Source: JALRBM01 sp964615445
GTDB lineage: Bacteria > Patescibacteriota > Saccharimonadia > Saccharimonadales > Saccharimonadaceae
Assembly (NCBI GenBank): GCA_964615445.1
Contig: CAZTOK010000001.1
Location: forward strand, 1-64,000
Length of the DNA stretch: 64,000 nucleotides
Direction: 5' to 3'
Positions 16,887-24,988 of the stretch are shown one piece after another; position 1 is the stretch's first letter, and each line of letters starts with the position of its first letter. The translations under genes and the position numbers were made by a program. Under the pieces are notes generated by a model, which saw nothing but the letters and a program-made list of their open reading frames with translations, had not been told where the DNA came from and ran no database searches.

Positions 16887-17636
16887 ATGCAGCTAATTGA
16901 TACACATTGCCATATCCATGAATCATCATATCCTCTCGACGTTGAAGAGGTAATAAAACATGCCCATGAAATGGGCGTGAAACAGATGATTTGCGTTGGC
17001 ACAAGCGAAAAAAGCTCACACCAGGCTGTACGATTTGCCTCGGAACATGCCAATGTCTACGCATCAATTGGCGTACATCCTCACGATACGAAAGATGGCT
17101 GGAATATTGAAGAGTACGCCGAGAAGCCAGAAGTGGTAGCGGTAGGCGAGATTGGTCTTGATTACTTCTATACACATAGTCCTAGAGAAGTGCAACTTGA
17201 GGGCTTACAGGCGCAGATTGAACTTGCCTTGAAGCATAAATTGCCCATTATTTTTCATGTACGTGAAGCTTTTGATGACTTTTGGCCTATCTTCGATAAC
17301 TTTCATGGTATTCGTGGTGAACTTCATAGTTTTACAGATAGCAAGGTCCAGCTCGAGGAAGGCTTAAAGCGCGGACTTTACGTTGGCGTTAACGGTATTA
17401 GCACTTTTACAAAAAAAGAAGCTCAAAACGAAATGTTTGCCAGTATTCCGCTAGAGCGACTTCTCCTTGAAACCGACGCGCCTTTCTTGACTCCGGTGCC
17501 ACTTCGTGGTAAAGTAAATGAGCCAGCGTATGTCATGCGTATCGCCGAGCATCACGCTCGCATTCACGGTGTTTCTGTGGAAGAAATTGCTGCAATTACT
17601 ACCCAAAATGCCAAAACGCTTTTTACGCTATCTTAA
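16887..17636 (+). CDS. tatD: TatD family metal-dependent hydrolase/DNase
   Basis: The protein is 249 aa. It has the TatD amidohydrolase-fold ligands: DTHCHIHE at the N-terminus, GVHPHDTK, VGEIGLDYFY (Glu ligand), IIFHVREAFDDF, ELHSFTDS, and LLLETDAPFLTP near the C-terminus. Members are Mg2+-dependent 3'-5' nucleases acting on DNA/RNA ends. It lies near metG, rpf-like and ksgA, the same set that clusters in Actinobacteria and Firmicutes, though here separated by two accessory genes. Confidence 0.92.
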   Translation: MQLIDTHCHIHESSYPLDVEEVIKHAHEMGVKQMICVGTSEKSSHQAVRFASEHANVYASIGVHPHDTKDGWNIEEYAEKPEVVAVGEIGLDYFYTHSPREVQLEGLQAQIELALKHKLPIIFHVREAFDDFWPIFDNFHGIRGELHSFTDSKVQLEEGLKRGLYVGVNGISTFTKKEAQNEMFASIPLERLLLETDAPFLTPVPLRGKVNEPAYVMRIAEHHARIHGVSVEEIAAITTQNAKTLFTLS

Positions 17637-17686
17637 AACCAACATTTTCTATCTATTTGTTTATTAATGCAAGAAAGGTGGATGTT

Positions 17687-17953
17687 ATGTCTATCGAAAC
17701 CGATGGCCCATCACGCGAATCTGCCACCGTTTTTAACGACGGCGAGCAAATTGATATGCATGCTGCAAATCCAAGCATGCTTACGTTCAAGGCGCTTGAA
17801 GAAAGCCGCCTTCATCCTGAGCAACCAGCGACTCCAGAGCGCGTGCTGCTCCCTCATGAGGTAGTAGCTCAGTTTGGCGATCACCTGGAAAATTTTCGGC
17901 TGTGGGAAAGCGAAATGCCCGATGAAAACACTCGTAGGCCAAGCAACATCTAG
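17687..17953 (+). CDS. small protein of unknown function
   Basis: The protein is 88 aa from the ATG at 17687, preceded by AAAGGTGG; an in-frame ATG at 17657 is upstream of that SD. It is acidic and hydrophilic, with Pro/Glu-rich segments (HPEQPATPERVLLPHE; FRLWESEMPDENTRR), no membrane helix and no known motif. The next gene starts 9 nt later with its own SD, so the two probably form one operon. Confidence 0.7.
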   Translation: MSIETDGPSRESATVFNDGEQIDMHAANPSMLTFKALEESRLHPEQPATPERVLLPHEVVAQFGDHLENFRLWESEMPDENTRRPSNI

Positions 17954-17962
17954 GAGAAAGTT

Positions 17963-18397
17963 ATGAGTAATGTATTTAAAAAAGCATTCAAACTCATCGT
18001 TGGCGAAAGCGACACCGATATAGCCCTTCGTATGCCAAAAAATCGCCCCGTAAAGAAGCGAACCGAGCGCGAACTTATTCAACTTGAAAGCGAAATTGGC
18101 TCAAAACTTTTTGGTGAAGTACCGCGCGGTCATCGTCGCGAATTCTTTTGCCTCGATAAACGCACCTGGATTTGGCATGAAGCGGGCAAAGACGCAAAGA
18201 CAGGTAAGCATATTGAACGCACGATTCGGTATGAAGTGCACGATAACGGGGTGTTAAAGGTACAAGAAGGTCCGCGCTACTCATTTATTGACGGCGATGA
18301 GCTGAACAACTTTATTGCAGCGACAACAATGTATTACGAACAAGTCGCCCGACGCGTGTATAGCAGAGATCCCCATACTCGCCAAAAGATTGCCTAA
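17963..18397 (+). CDS. conserved-looking hypothetical protein
   Basis: The protein is 144 aa, with SD AGGAGAAAG before the ATG. It starts with a basic/hydrophobic helix (NVFKKAFKLIVGES), then KKRTERELIQLESEIGSKLF and an aromatic segment REFFCLDKRTWIWHEAG that resembles a compact beta-sheet core. It ends with a Tyr-rich helix (TTMYYEQVARRVYS). From memory this looks like a protein family conserved in Saccharibacteria, but I cannot name a function. It overlaps nothing; iscS follows 22 nt downstream from its own promoter. Confidence 0.75.
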   Translation: MSNVFKKAFKLIVGESDTDIALRMPKNRPVKKRTERELIQLESEIGSKLFGEVPRGHRREFFCLDKRTWIWHEAGKDAKTGKHIERTIRYEVHDNGVLKVQEGPRYSFIDGDELNNFIAATTMYYEQVARRVYSRDPHTRQKIA

Positions 18398-18403
18398 TTT
18401 TGC

Positions 18404-18409
18404 TATACT
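18404..18409 (+). promoter_or_regulatory. extended -10 for iscS-ydcF-mnmA
   Basis: TGCTATACT at 18401-18409 lies 10 nt before the iscS ATG. AGGGAAG between them can serve as SD only if transcription starts very close to the box, so the leader is at most a few nt. Confidence 0.5.
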
Positions 18410-18419
18410 AAGGGAAGTA

Positions 18420-19574
18420 ATGGAGAGTGAAATCATCTATCTTGATCATGCTGCCGCCACGCCGCTTGACGCGCGTGTATTCTCTGTGATGCAACCGTAT
18501 TTTTCTGAGCGTTTTTATAACCCTTCGAGCCCGTATGCGCCAGCAGTGGCAATTCGCCGTGAGTACGAAGCGGCAAAACACATCCTTGCTGGTACATTTG
18601 GCGCTAAAGGTGACGAGCTCGTTATGACGGCTGGGGCAACGGAATCTATTAATCTTGCGTTTAGTAGTATTGGTGGTCATATTGTTACTGCTACTATTGA
18701 GCATCACGCAGTACTTGCTGCGGCTAAAGGATACGATCACACCCTTGTTGCTGCTGATTCACGAGGGCTTGTGTCGGCAGAGGCGGTCAAAAAAGCCATT
18801 CGGTCTGAGACGCGGCTTGTAAGTATTGCACTTGCTAATAATGAGCTTGGTACCGTGCAGCCGCTTCGCGATATTGCGGTGGTTGTAAAAGCTGAACGCG
18901 ACCGTCGGTTGGCAATAGGCGACATGACGCCAATTTATCTTCATAGCGACGCCTCACAAGGCGCTGGCCAGCTAGATATGCATGTTTCGCGTCTAGGTGT
19001 TGATCTTCTTACACTTAATGCCGGCAAGGTATACGGACCAAAACAGGTGGGACTACTTTGGGCAGCGAGCCATGTGCGCTTGGCGCCTCAAATCGTTGGT
19101 GGCGGACAGGAACAGGGACTTCGTAGTGGTACTGAAAATGTAGCAGGCGTCGTTGGGTTCGCAAGAGCAATGGAACTCGCTGAAAAGCATCGAAAGTCAG
19201 AGTCGGAGCGACTTGCAAAGCTACGCAACCTGCTTCAGGCAAATCTTGTGAGCGCTTTCCCAGAAGCAATTATTTCTGGCCACGAGAAACGACGACTCGC
19301 TGGACATTTGCACATCTCCTTCCCTAATATCGACGCAGAGCGGTTGGTGTTTGCCCTTGAAGTGCGGGGTGTGCTCGTTGCAACTGGCAGCGCCTGTGCG
19401 GCTAATAAAGGCACGCGTTCGCATGTACTTACTGCCATTGGTCTCGCTCCGGAAGTGGCGGATGGAAGTTTACGCCTCAGCCTTGGCCATCTTTCAACTG
19501 AAGAAAATACTAAGAAAGCTGCCGAAATCATTATTGAAGAAGTAACTCGTGAACGCGATAGGATGGCTTCATGA
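18420..19574 (+). CDS. iscS: cysteine desulfurase (IscS/NifS type)
   Basis: The protein is 384 aa from the ATG at 18420. It is a PLP enzyme that takes sulfur from cysteine as a persulfide. Motifs are YLDHAAATPLD at the N-terminus, AGATESINLA, IEHHAVL, LANNELGTVQP, HSDASQGAGQ, the PLP Lys in NAGKVYGPKQVG (usual HK replaced by GK) and the active-site Cys in GSACAANKG. ydcF-like and mnmA follow with overlaps, so its main job here is likely sulfur supply for tRNA 2-thiouridine. No IscU/SufU scaffold gene is nearby. Confidence 0.94.
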   Translation: MESEIIYLDHAAATPLDARVFSVMQPYFSERFYNPSSPYAPAVAIRREYEAAKHILAGTFGAKGDELVMTAGATESINLAFSSIGGHIVTATIEHHAVLAAAKGYDHTLVAADSRGLVSAEAVKKAIRSETRLVSIALANNELGTVQPLRDIAVVVKAERDRRLAIGDMTPIYLHSDASQGAGQLDMHVSRLGVDLLTLNAGKVYGPKQVGLLWAASHVRLAPQIVGGGQEQGLRSGTENVAGVVGFARAMELAEKHRKSESERLAKLRNLLQANLVSAFPEAIISGHEKRRLAGHLHISFPNIDAERLVFALEVRGVLVATGSACAANKGTRSHVLTAIGLAPEVADGSLRLSLGHLSTEENTKKAAEIIIEEVTRERDRMAS

Positions 19575-20173
19575 GAACTATCATAGGTGTTGTTTTGGGA
19601 GTGGCCGCACTCGTTATTGGCCTGACCTTTTATTTGGGGCCAAACGATCTCTCTGGTTGTGGTGACCAGCCAAGTAGTAAAGAAGGCTGTCGGCAAGCTA
19701 ACGCGATCGTTGCCATTAGCGGCGGCGATACAACGGCACGTACCAACGAAGCAATTAGGCTGTACCAAAATGGTTGGGCGCCAAAGCTCGTATTTTCGGG
19801 TGCCGCACAAGATAAATCAGGTCCCAGCAACGCTGAAGTTATGCGCCGTCTTGCGCTGGCCGCGGGCATACCCGACAGCGCCATCATCATTGAAGACCAA
19901 AGCGCAACCACTGAGCAAAACGCACAAAATACCCAGAGTATTTTCACTGAGAATCATATCTCATCTGTCATTTTAGTGACTTCTGCGTATCATCAACGTC
20001 GAGCTGGACTTGAATTTACGGCTGATTCGGCCGCTGGTATTTCTGTGCGCAATCATCCCGTAGAAGTCGATAAGCAATGGTCGGCGATATGGTGGCTAAC
20101 GCCCGGCGGCTGGTTCTTGGCACTGAGTGAAGTAGTAAAAATCCTCGCATTTTATCTAGGAGGCGCTCGCTAA
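19571..20173 (+). CDS. YdcF/SanA-like DUF218 protein
   Basis: The protein is 200 aa. Its ATG overlaps the iscS stop (ATGA) and its TAA overlaps the mnmA ATG, so the three genes are translationally coupled. An N-terminal membrane anchor (about 3-22) precedes a DUF218 domain: IVAISGGD, RTNEAIRLYQNGWAPKLVFSG, SATTEQNAQNT and LVTSAYHQRRA. Members such as SanA and ElyC act at the envelope; some are linked to lipid carrier or peptidoglycan metabolism. A second hydrophobic stretch near the C-terminus (WFLALSEVVKILAFYL) could be a helix. Its presence inside a tRNA-thiolation operon is unexplained. Confidence 0.85.
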   Translation: MRTIIGVVLGVAALVIGLTFYLGPNDLSGCGDQPSSKEGCRQANAIVAISGGDTTARTNEAIRLYQNGWAPKLVFSGAAQDKSGPSNAEVMRRLALAAGIPDSAIIIEDQSATTEQNAQNTQSIFTENHISSVILVTSAYHQRRAGLEFTADSAAGISVRNHPVEVDKQWSAIWWLTPGGWFLALSEVVKILAFYLGGAR

Positions 20174-21210
20174 TGCGTGTGTATGTTGGTATGAGCGGCG
20201 GGGTAGATAGTAGTCTTACTGCAGCGCTTCTAAAAGAACAAGGCTACGACGTCACCGGCGTGTATATGAAAAACTGGACCCAAGATTTACCTGGTATGAA
20301 GTGCCCATGGGCAGATGATCTTGCCGATGCAAAACGAGTAGCAGTGCAGCTTGGCATTGATTTTAAAGTATTCGATTTTGAAAACGAATACAAGCACAAA
20401 GTGGTTGATTACATGATTGAAGAATATAAGCGTGGTCGTACGCCAAACCCAGATGTTATGTGTAATCAAGAGGTAAAGTTTAAGTTATTTCTTGAGACGG
20501 CGCTTGAGGACGGCGCGGATATGATTGCAACAGGCCATTATGCGCGGGTCGAAAACGGCATACTAAAGCAAGCCAAGGATGGAAATAAAGACCAGACGTA
20601 CTTTTTGTATCGTATTACTGGCGAAGCATTGAAAAAAACGCTTTTCCCTTTGGGCGAGTTTACCAAACCCGAAGTGCGTGAAATGGCGAAAGCACGTGGA
20701 CTTTTTACAGCGGCTAAAAAAGATAGCCAGGGTATTTGTTTTGTTGGAAAAATTGGTATTCGCGAGTTTTTAAGCCAATATGTCGAGCAAAAACCCGGTA
20801 ATATTATCGATAAAAAAACTGGCAAAGTGCTTGGTCATCACGACGGTGCAATTTTTTACACGCTTGGCCAGCGCCATGGACTTGATCTTGGCGGTGGACT
20901 TCCTTATTACGTGGTTGGTAAGGATATGGATAAAAATGAAGTATATGTCACAACTGATTTGAATGACGATACGCTTTGGAAGAAAGATGTTATGCTTTCA
21001 AGTGTTCATTGGATCAATGATGCGCCAAAAGACGGAACGTACCATATTCGTATTCGCCACCGCGCGCCGCTCATTTCGGCGCAGGTAACTAACGTAGAAA
21101 ATGGTGATGTCATGTTAAAGCTTAATGACTCCGAGCGAGCTATTGCAGCGGGACAGTCCGTAGTCGTGTACGATAATAGCGTGTGCCTTGGAGGCGGAAT
21201 CATAGCTTAA
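20173..21210 (+). CDS. mnmA: tRNA-specific 2-thiouridylase
   Basis: The protein is 345 aa. It inserts sulfur at C2 of U34 in tRNA-Glu, -Gln and -Lys, using ATP and persulfide sulfur. Motifs are the PP-loop GMSGGVDSSLTA, NPDVMCNQEVKF with the first catalytic Cys, GHYAR, DQTYFLYRI, and DSQGICFVG with the second Cys. Its C-terminal beta-barrels are present. A tRNA-Glu gene lies at the start of the window. The stop is followed by a GC-rich hairpin. Confidence 0.95.
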   Translation: MRVYVGMSGGVDSSLTAALLKEQGYDVTGVYMKNWTQDLPGMKCPWADDLADAKRVAVQLGIDFKVFDFENEYKHKVVDYMIEEYKRGRTPNPDVMCNQEVKFKLFLETALEDGADMIATGHYARVENGILKQAKDGNKDQTYFLYRITGEALKKTLFPLGEFTKPEVREMAKARGLFTAAKKDSQGICFVGKIGIREFLSQYVEQKPGNIIDKKTGKVLGHHDGAIFYTLGQRHGLDLGGGLPYYVVGKDMDKNEVYVTTDLNDDTLWKKDVMLSSVHWINDAPKDGTYHIRIRHRAPLISAQVTNVENGDVMLKLNDSERAIAAGQSVVVYDNSVCLGGGIIA

Positions 21211-21219
21211 AAGAAAGAG

Positions 21220-21251
21220 AGGCCGGCCACATAATTTACTGTGGCCGGCCT
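21220..21251. terminator. 11-bp GC hairpin
   Basis: AGGCCGGCCAC (21220-21230) pairs with 21241-21251. On the minus strand it is followed by TCTCTTTCTTTTA, so it is a plausible terminator for the two minus-strand genes whose last stop is 3 nt away. It also separates them from mnmA. Confidence 0.75.
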
Positions 21252-21254
21252 AGG

Positions 21255-21491
21255 CTAAAAGCGGCGATTAAACCACGCATTTTCGAATTCTTGAGAAGCT
21301 TCATCTACACACTGAATAGAAACAACATCACCGTTGTAATAATAAACAGTTGTTGTGCCTGCAGCAGCGTCAATCCTTATTATCTCGTTGAGAACAAAGA
21401 CTTCTTCTTTATTGTCTGCAGTGAGTAGAACATAGCAGAAGTCCCCGTTTTCATTGGTACTCACGTACCCATGAACAAATACGTCGGTCAT
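21255..21491 (-). CDS. small orphan protein, second gene of a pair
   Basis: The protein is 78 aa from the ATG at 21491, which lies 2 nt after the stop of the upstream gene. GAAGGCGAG about 10 nt before is a possible SD. A GTG further up in frame would overlap the neighbour. Character: beta-strand-like, with YVLLTADNKEEVFVLNEI and TTTVYYYNGDVVSIQCV. It could be a small barrel (Sm- or OB-like) but no family was recognised. It is probably co-transcribed with the 101-aa gene. Confidence 0.6.
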   Translation of the reverse strand: MTDVFVHGYVSTNENGDFCYVLLTADNKEEVFVLNEIIRIDAAAGTTTVYYYNGDVVSIQCVDEASQEFENAWFNRRF

Positions 21492-21493
21492 AT

Positions 21494-21799
21494 TCAGCTC
21501 GCCTTCGGCTGTAAAGCCAACCACTCGGCGTGAAGTCGAGAGGCAGCTTCGGAGGTGATATGGATGACGTCGGGTATCAGCTTTTTCGTTTCACCACTTT
21601 CAAATAGTGCCTTTTGTAGCTTCGAAGACAGAAGGATCGCAGTATAGCAAGAAACGCTCGCGTTCCACTCGACGCTAAGCAGAATGATATCTGCGACGTC
21701 GAGTACAAAATGAATTGAGCTATCGCAGGTGGCGTGCAGAGTAAGGAGACTGCCCGACGCACAGTCCTCGTCAAGCTGATAAAGCCGTCCTCCGAACAT
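21494..21799 (-). CDS. small orphan protein, first gene of a pair
   Basis: The protein is 101 aa; the ATG at 21799 is preceded by GAGGAAAC. It has three or four Cys spread over the protein (EDCASGS, ATCDSS, VSCYTA), an alternating hydrophobic centre (IHFVLDVADIILLSVEW) and a helical C-terminus (SEAASRLHAEWLAL). No family was recognised. The promoter may be TAGTATAC about 30 nt upstream. It is divergent from alaS and convergent to mnmA. Confidence 0.6.
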   Translation of the reverse strand: MFGGRLYQLDEDCASGSLLTLHATCDSSIHFVLDVADIILLSVEWNASVSCYTAILLSSKLQKALFESGETKKLIPDVIHITSEAASRLHAEWLALQPKAS

Positions 21800-21883
21800 G
21801 TTTCCTCGCTTTCGTAGGGCCCTGTATACTATTACCTGATTTGGCCTCTTAGGTCAAATACTTTTAAAGCTGTTTGGGTGTGG

Positions 21884-21889
21884 TAAAAT
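21884..21889 (+). promoter_or_regulatory. -10 box for leaderless alaS
   Basis: TGTGGTAAAAT places TAAAAT at 21884-21889, ending 7 nt before the ATG at 21897. No SD is present. Confidence 0.5.
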
Positions 21890-21896
21890 AACAGAG

Positions 21897-23774
21897 ATGA
21901 ATGCTCAACAAATCCGCAACGAATATCTTAAGTTTTTAAAAGAACGTGGCCACACTGTTATTCCACGTGCCAAACTCGTCCCATATAACGACCCAACTAC
22001 GCTGTTTACCGGGAGTGGTATGCAGCCGATGATTCCTTACCTTTTGGGTGAGGAGCATCCAGAAGGGGTACGAATTGCGGATAGCCAAACGTGTCTTCGC
22101 GCCCAAGATATTGCGGAAGTTGGCGACAATCGCCACACCACCTTTTTTGAAATGCTTGGTAACTGGAGCCTTGGTGATTACTTTAAGGCCGAGCAAGTTC
22201 CGTGGATATTTGAGTTTTTAACCGAAGTAGTAAAGCTGGACCCGGCAAAGCTGTATGTTACCTGTTTTATTGGTGCGCCGGAATATAATATTCCAAAAGA
22301 TACCGAAGCAGCTGAAATGTGGCAGATATTATTTAATGAGAAGGGTCTCAGTTCGGGCGTTGCCGACATTGGCTCTGAAGAAGATGGCTACAAGCGCGGT
22401 ATTAAAGAAGGCGAACGCATCTTTTACTACGATGGCAGCAAAAACTGGTGGAGTCGCAATGGTGGGCCTGAAAGTACGCCAGTTGGTGATCCTTGCGGCC
22501 CTGACAGCGAAATGTTTTACGTCTTTGGCACACCTCATGACCCCTCGTATGGTGAATTTTGCCATCCTAACTGTGACTGTGGTCGCTTTATGGAAATTGG
22601 TAACAACGTCTTTATGGCATATCGAAAAGAGGCTGAGGGTGTGTTTGTACCACTTGAAAAACCAAATATCGACCATGGCTCGGGTCTTGAACGAATTGCG
22701 GCGGCGGCTATTAATAATCCAGATGCGTACAAAATTAGCCTGCTTTGGCCAATCATCGAGAAGCTTGAAAAGCTTTCCGGCAAAGAATATGATGCACACA
22801 CAAATTCTATGCGAGTAATTGCTGATCACCTTCGAGGCGCAACCTTCCTTGCGGTAGATGACATTAAGCCAAGCAATAAAGAGCAAGGTTACGTGATGCG
22901 ACGCTTGCTTCGCCGCGCCATTCGTTTTGCATTTGACCTTGGTATTGAACAGAACTTCCTCGAACAAGTAGTGCCGGTAATCGCAGATTTATATGCAGAT
23001 GACTATCCAGAAGTGAAAGCTGCTCGTGAAGAAGTGATCGCCATCCTTGTAAAAGAAGAAAAAGCGTTTCGCCAGACACTTCGAAAAGGTCTGAAACAAA
23101 TGGAAAGCTACACAGGTATGCTTACTGGCGTAGAATTATTTACGCTCTACGATACCTTTGGTTTTCCAGTTGAACTTAGTACTGAAGAGGCATTTAAGCG
23201 AGGGATTGATGTTTCCGGAACATGGCGCGAAGAGTTCGATGCAAAGATGCAAGAACAGCGCGAGCGCTCGCAGACTGCTGCAAAAGGCACATTTAAGGGT
23301 GGCCTTGGTGGTCAGACTGATATTCACAAAAAATATCATACCGCCACTCACCTTATGTATGCTGCACTGCGTCAGGTATTAGGTGATCATGTGACGCAGC
23401 ATGGGAGCAATATCACCGAAGAACGCCTTCGTTTCGATTTCAATCATGACCAAAAAGTAACTCCTGAACAGCTTGCTGAGGTAGAGCGTATTGTGAACGA
23501 AAAAATCGCTGAAGATCTCCCAGTTTCGTTTAAAGAATATCCAACCGAAGAAGCATTCAATATGGGTGCTATTGGCGCCTTTGGCGATCGCTACGGCGAG
23601 ACGGTAAAGGTGTACCAAATGGGTGAAGGCGATAAGCGCTTTAGCTTTGAAATATGTGGTGGTCCACACGTAGAACACACAGGCCAGCTTGCTGATGGGG
23701 GCAAGAAATTCAAGATCACAAAAGAAGAATCAAGTTCTGCCGGTATTCGTCGTATTAAAGCCATTCTTGTTTAA
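21897..23774 (+). CDS. alaS: alanyl-tRNA synthetase, short form without C-Ala domain
   Basis: The protein is 625 aa versus about 870 in E. coli. The aminoacylation core is intact (FLKERGHTVIPRAKLVP, TLFTGSGMQPMIPYL, RHTTFFEMLGNWSLGDYF, GNNVFMAY). So is the editing domain, with metal ligands YHTATHLMYAAL and CGGPHVEHTG (Pro where Thr is usual). The protein stops right after the editing domain at SSAGIRRIKAIL, so the DHHA1/C-Ala region is absent. It charges tRNA-Ala. Editing in cis should remain possible, but tRNA binding would rely on the core alone. Confidence 0.95.
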   Translation: MNAQQIRNEYLKFLKERGHTVIPRAKLVPYNDPTTLFTGSGMQPMIPYLLGEEHPEGVRIADSQTCLRAQDIAEVGDNRHTTFFEMLGNWSLGDYFKAEQVPWIFEFLTEVVKLDPAKLYVTCFIGAPEYNIPKDTEAAEMWQILFNEKGLSSGVADIGSEEDGYKRGIKEGERIFYYDGSKNWWSRNGGPESTPVGDPCGPDSEMFYVFGTPHDPSYGEFCHPNCDCGRFMEIGNNVFMAYRKEAEGVFVPLEKPNIDHGSGLERIAAAAINNPDAYKISLLWPIIEKLEKLSGKEYDAHTNSMRVIADHLRGATFLAVDDIKPSNKEQGYVMRRLLRRAIRFAFDLGIEQNFLEQVVPVIADLYADDYPEVKAAREEVIAILVKEEKAFRQTLRKGLKQMESYTGMLTGVELFTLYDTFGFPVELSTEEAFKRGIDVSGTWREEFDAKMQEQRERSQTAAKGTFKGGLGGQTDIHKKYHTATHLMYAALRQVLGDHVTQHGSNITEERLRFDFNHDQKVTPEQLAEVERIVNEKIAEDLPVSFKEYPTEEAFNMGAIGAFGDRYGETVKVYQMGEGDKRFSFEICGGPHVEHTGQLADGGKKFKITKEESSSAGIRRIKAILV

Positions 23775-23797
23775 GCCAAAATATAATACAAGGGAAA

Positions 23798-23820
23798 AGG
23801 GCGCTCGCTAGGAGCGCCCT
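23798..23820. terminator. 9-bp GC hairpin after alaS
   Basis: AGGGCGCTC (23798-23806) pairs with GAGCGCCCT (23812-23820). It lies between alaS and the convergent minus-strand gene, 22 nt from that gene's stop. The minus-strand side is weakly T-rich (TTTCCCTTGTATTAT). Confidence 0.65.
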
Positions 23821-23842
23821 GCTTGATGTCCTTCCCTTGTAC

Positions 23843-24502
23843 TTAGGTCGTTTCGAGCAAGTACTGGACGTAGATCGCGGTGACGACGTCGGTCTGTTCT
23901 GTCTTGATTGCGTTGAGCCTGTTCGCCAACTCGGTGTCTGCAGCCTGAACCATGTTAGCAAGCTGCCGCTGCGAAGCGTCCAGGAAGGCTAACTCAGCCG
24001 CAAGTGGGCCAAGCACCTCGTGCATGATTGCACGAATGCGGCGCTTCAGCCGCTTGCGGTCCTTGCTGCCCCGTCTGCATGCGAGGTAGACACGATCGAG
24101 TTCGAGAATCTGTCTCAGCTCTGACGGAAAGTTCCAGATGTCAGCGCGAGGTTCGTCGAGGTCGATGCCGTACTGCTGACACACTGAATCCCAGCGGTCG
24201 AGAAGAGGAAGACGTACGTCCGCCTCTTCCACTTCGCCTTCCACGAGGGAGGGTAGTCCTTCCTCCGCGACAGCGGAGATGATCGACTCGTAGAACATGG
24301 CAGCACCTGCGGACAGGATCACTAGACCCACCCACACCCATTCTGCGGGTGCGGTGGAAAGCATAAAGCTCATGTCGAGGTAAATATCTGCTACCATCGC
24401 CAAGGCGCCGGCAATGCCTAGTGACGCGGCGACAATGTCTGTGGTGTTCTCTTTGCTTGACGGAGTTGCGAGCGCGGATTGCGGTCGCAGTGACAGGTGC
24501 AT
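23843..24502 (-). CDS. GC-rich membrane protein of unknown function
   Basis: The protein is 219 aa, with AGGAAGG 8 nt before the ATG. Two transmembrane helices lie near the N-terminus (about 24-45 and 53-75). A soluble domain of about 140 residues rich in Leu, Arg, Glu and Asp follows, likely helical or coiled coil (ELRQILELDRVYLACRRG; RRIRAIMHEVLGPLAAELAF). Codon use is visibly more GC-rich than in alaS or the FtsA-like gene, suggesting acquisition. No family was recognised. TATAAT occurs about 40 nt upstream on the minus strand. Confidence 0.7.
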   Translation of the reverse strand: MHLSLRPQSALATPSSKENTTDIVAASLGIAGALAMVADIYLDMSFMLSTAPAEWVWVGLVILSAGAAMFYESIISAVAEEGLPSLVEGEVEEADVRLPLLDRWDSVCQQYGIDLDEPRADIWNFPSELRQILELDRVYLACRRGSKDRKRLKRRIRAIMHEVLGPLAAELAFLDASQRQLANMVQAADTELANRLNAIKTEQTDVVTAIYVQYLLETT

Positions 24503-24609
24503 GGTCCGTCCTTCCTATAAGAAGGGACATCAATGTAAAAATTATACCATAAAATTAATAAAAAGTAAATTATTCGGGGTCTACAACCATAAAATAACTG
24601 GGTAAGGGC

Positions 24610-24649
24610 GGCCCGACGAGTTTACACGGCTGTGCTTACTCGTCGGGCC
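24610..24649. terminator. 12-bp GC hairpin with nested loop helix
   Basis: GGCCCGACGAGT (24610-24621) pairs perfectly with 24638-24649. The loop contains a small CAC/GTG helix. It lies 38 nt beyond the stop of the 57-aa minus-strand gene. No clear U-tract. Confidence 0.65.
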
Positions 24650-24687
24650 TCACCTTGGTTGAGAGTGAACCTTGAGTAGGCATCTTT

Positions 24688-24861
24688 TTACTTCAATCCA
24701 CGAATGGCGTCAAGAAGCCACTGTAGTATCCACCCGATAAACCCGAAGAAATCGGATAGAAGTTCGGCGGCTGCCGCTTTCCCAAGAAACAGGAACATCA
24801 GCACCACCAAGCCAATTACTACACCAATAAAACTAAGCAGAATTGACTTGACCTTCTTCAT
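24688..24861 (-). CDS. 57-aa single-pass membrane peptide
   Basis: The ATG at 24861 has AAGGGAG 9 nt upstream, and an in-frame TTG just before is less likely. Basic N-terminus (KKVKS), one long hydrophobic helix (about 5-30, LLSFIGVVIGLVVLMFLFLG), then a short amphipathic, Trp-containing tail (FFGFIGWILQWLLDAIRG). The topology could suit a small membrane regulator, a toxin-like peptide or a holin-like peptide. The sequence alone does not decide. Confidence 0.6.
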   Translation of the reverse strand: MKKVKSILLSFIGVVIGLVVLMFLFLGKAAAAELLSDFFGFIGWILQWLLDAIRGLK

Positions 24862-24972
24862 CCCGATCAACTCCCTTCAGGATAAACCAAGGTTGTTTAC
24901 TAATGTATCATAAAGGTGTGCTACGAAGCAAAATGAGAGGTATAAGAGGTTTGATGTTTAGTATGTTCATAG

Positions 24973-24978
24973 TATAAT
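24973..24978 (+). promoter_or_regulatory. -10 box of the FtsA-like operon
   Basis: TATAAT at 24973-24978 ends 10 nt before the ATG at 24989. TTGATG lies 16 nt upstream as a possible -35. The box overlaps an earlier in-frame ATG (24977), which excludes that as the start. Confidence 0.6.
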
Positions 24979-24988
24979 GTTAGTACTT

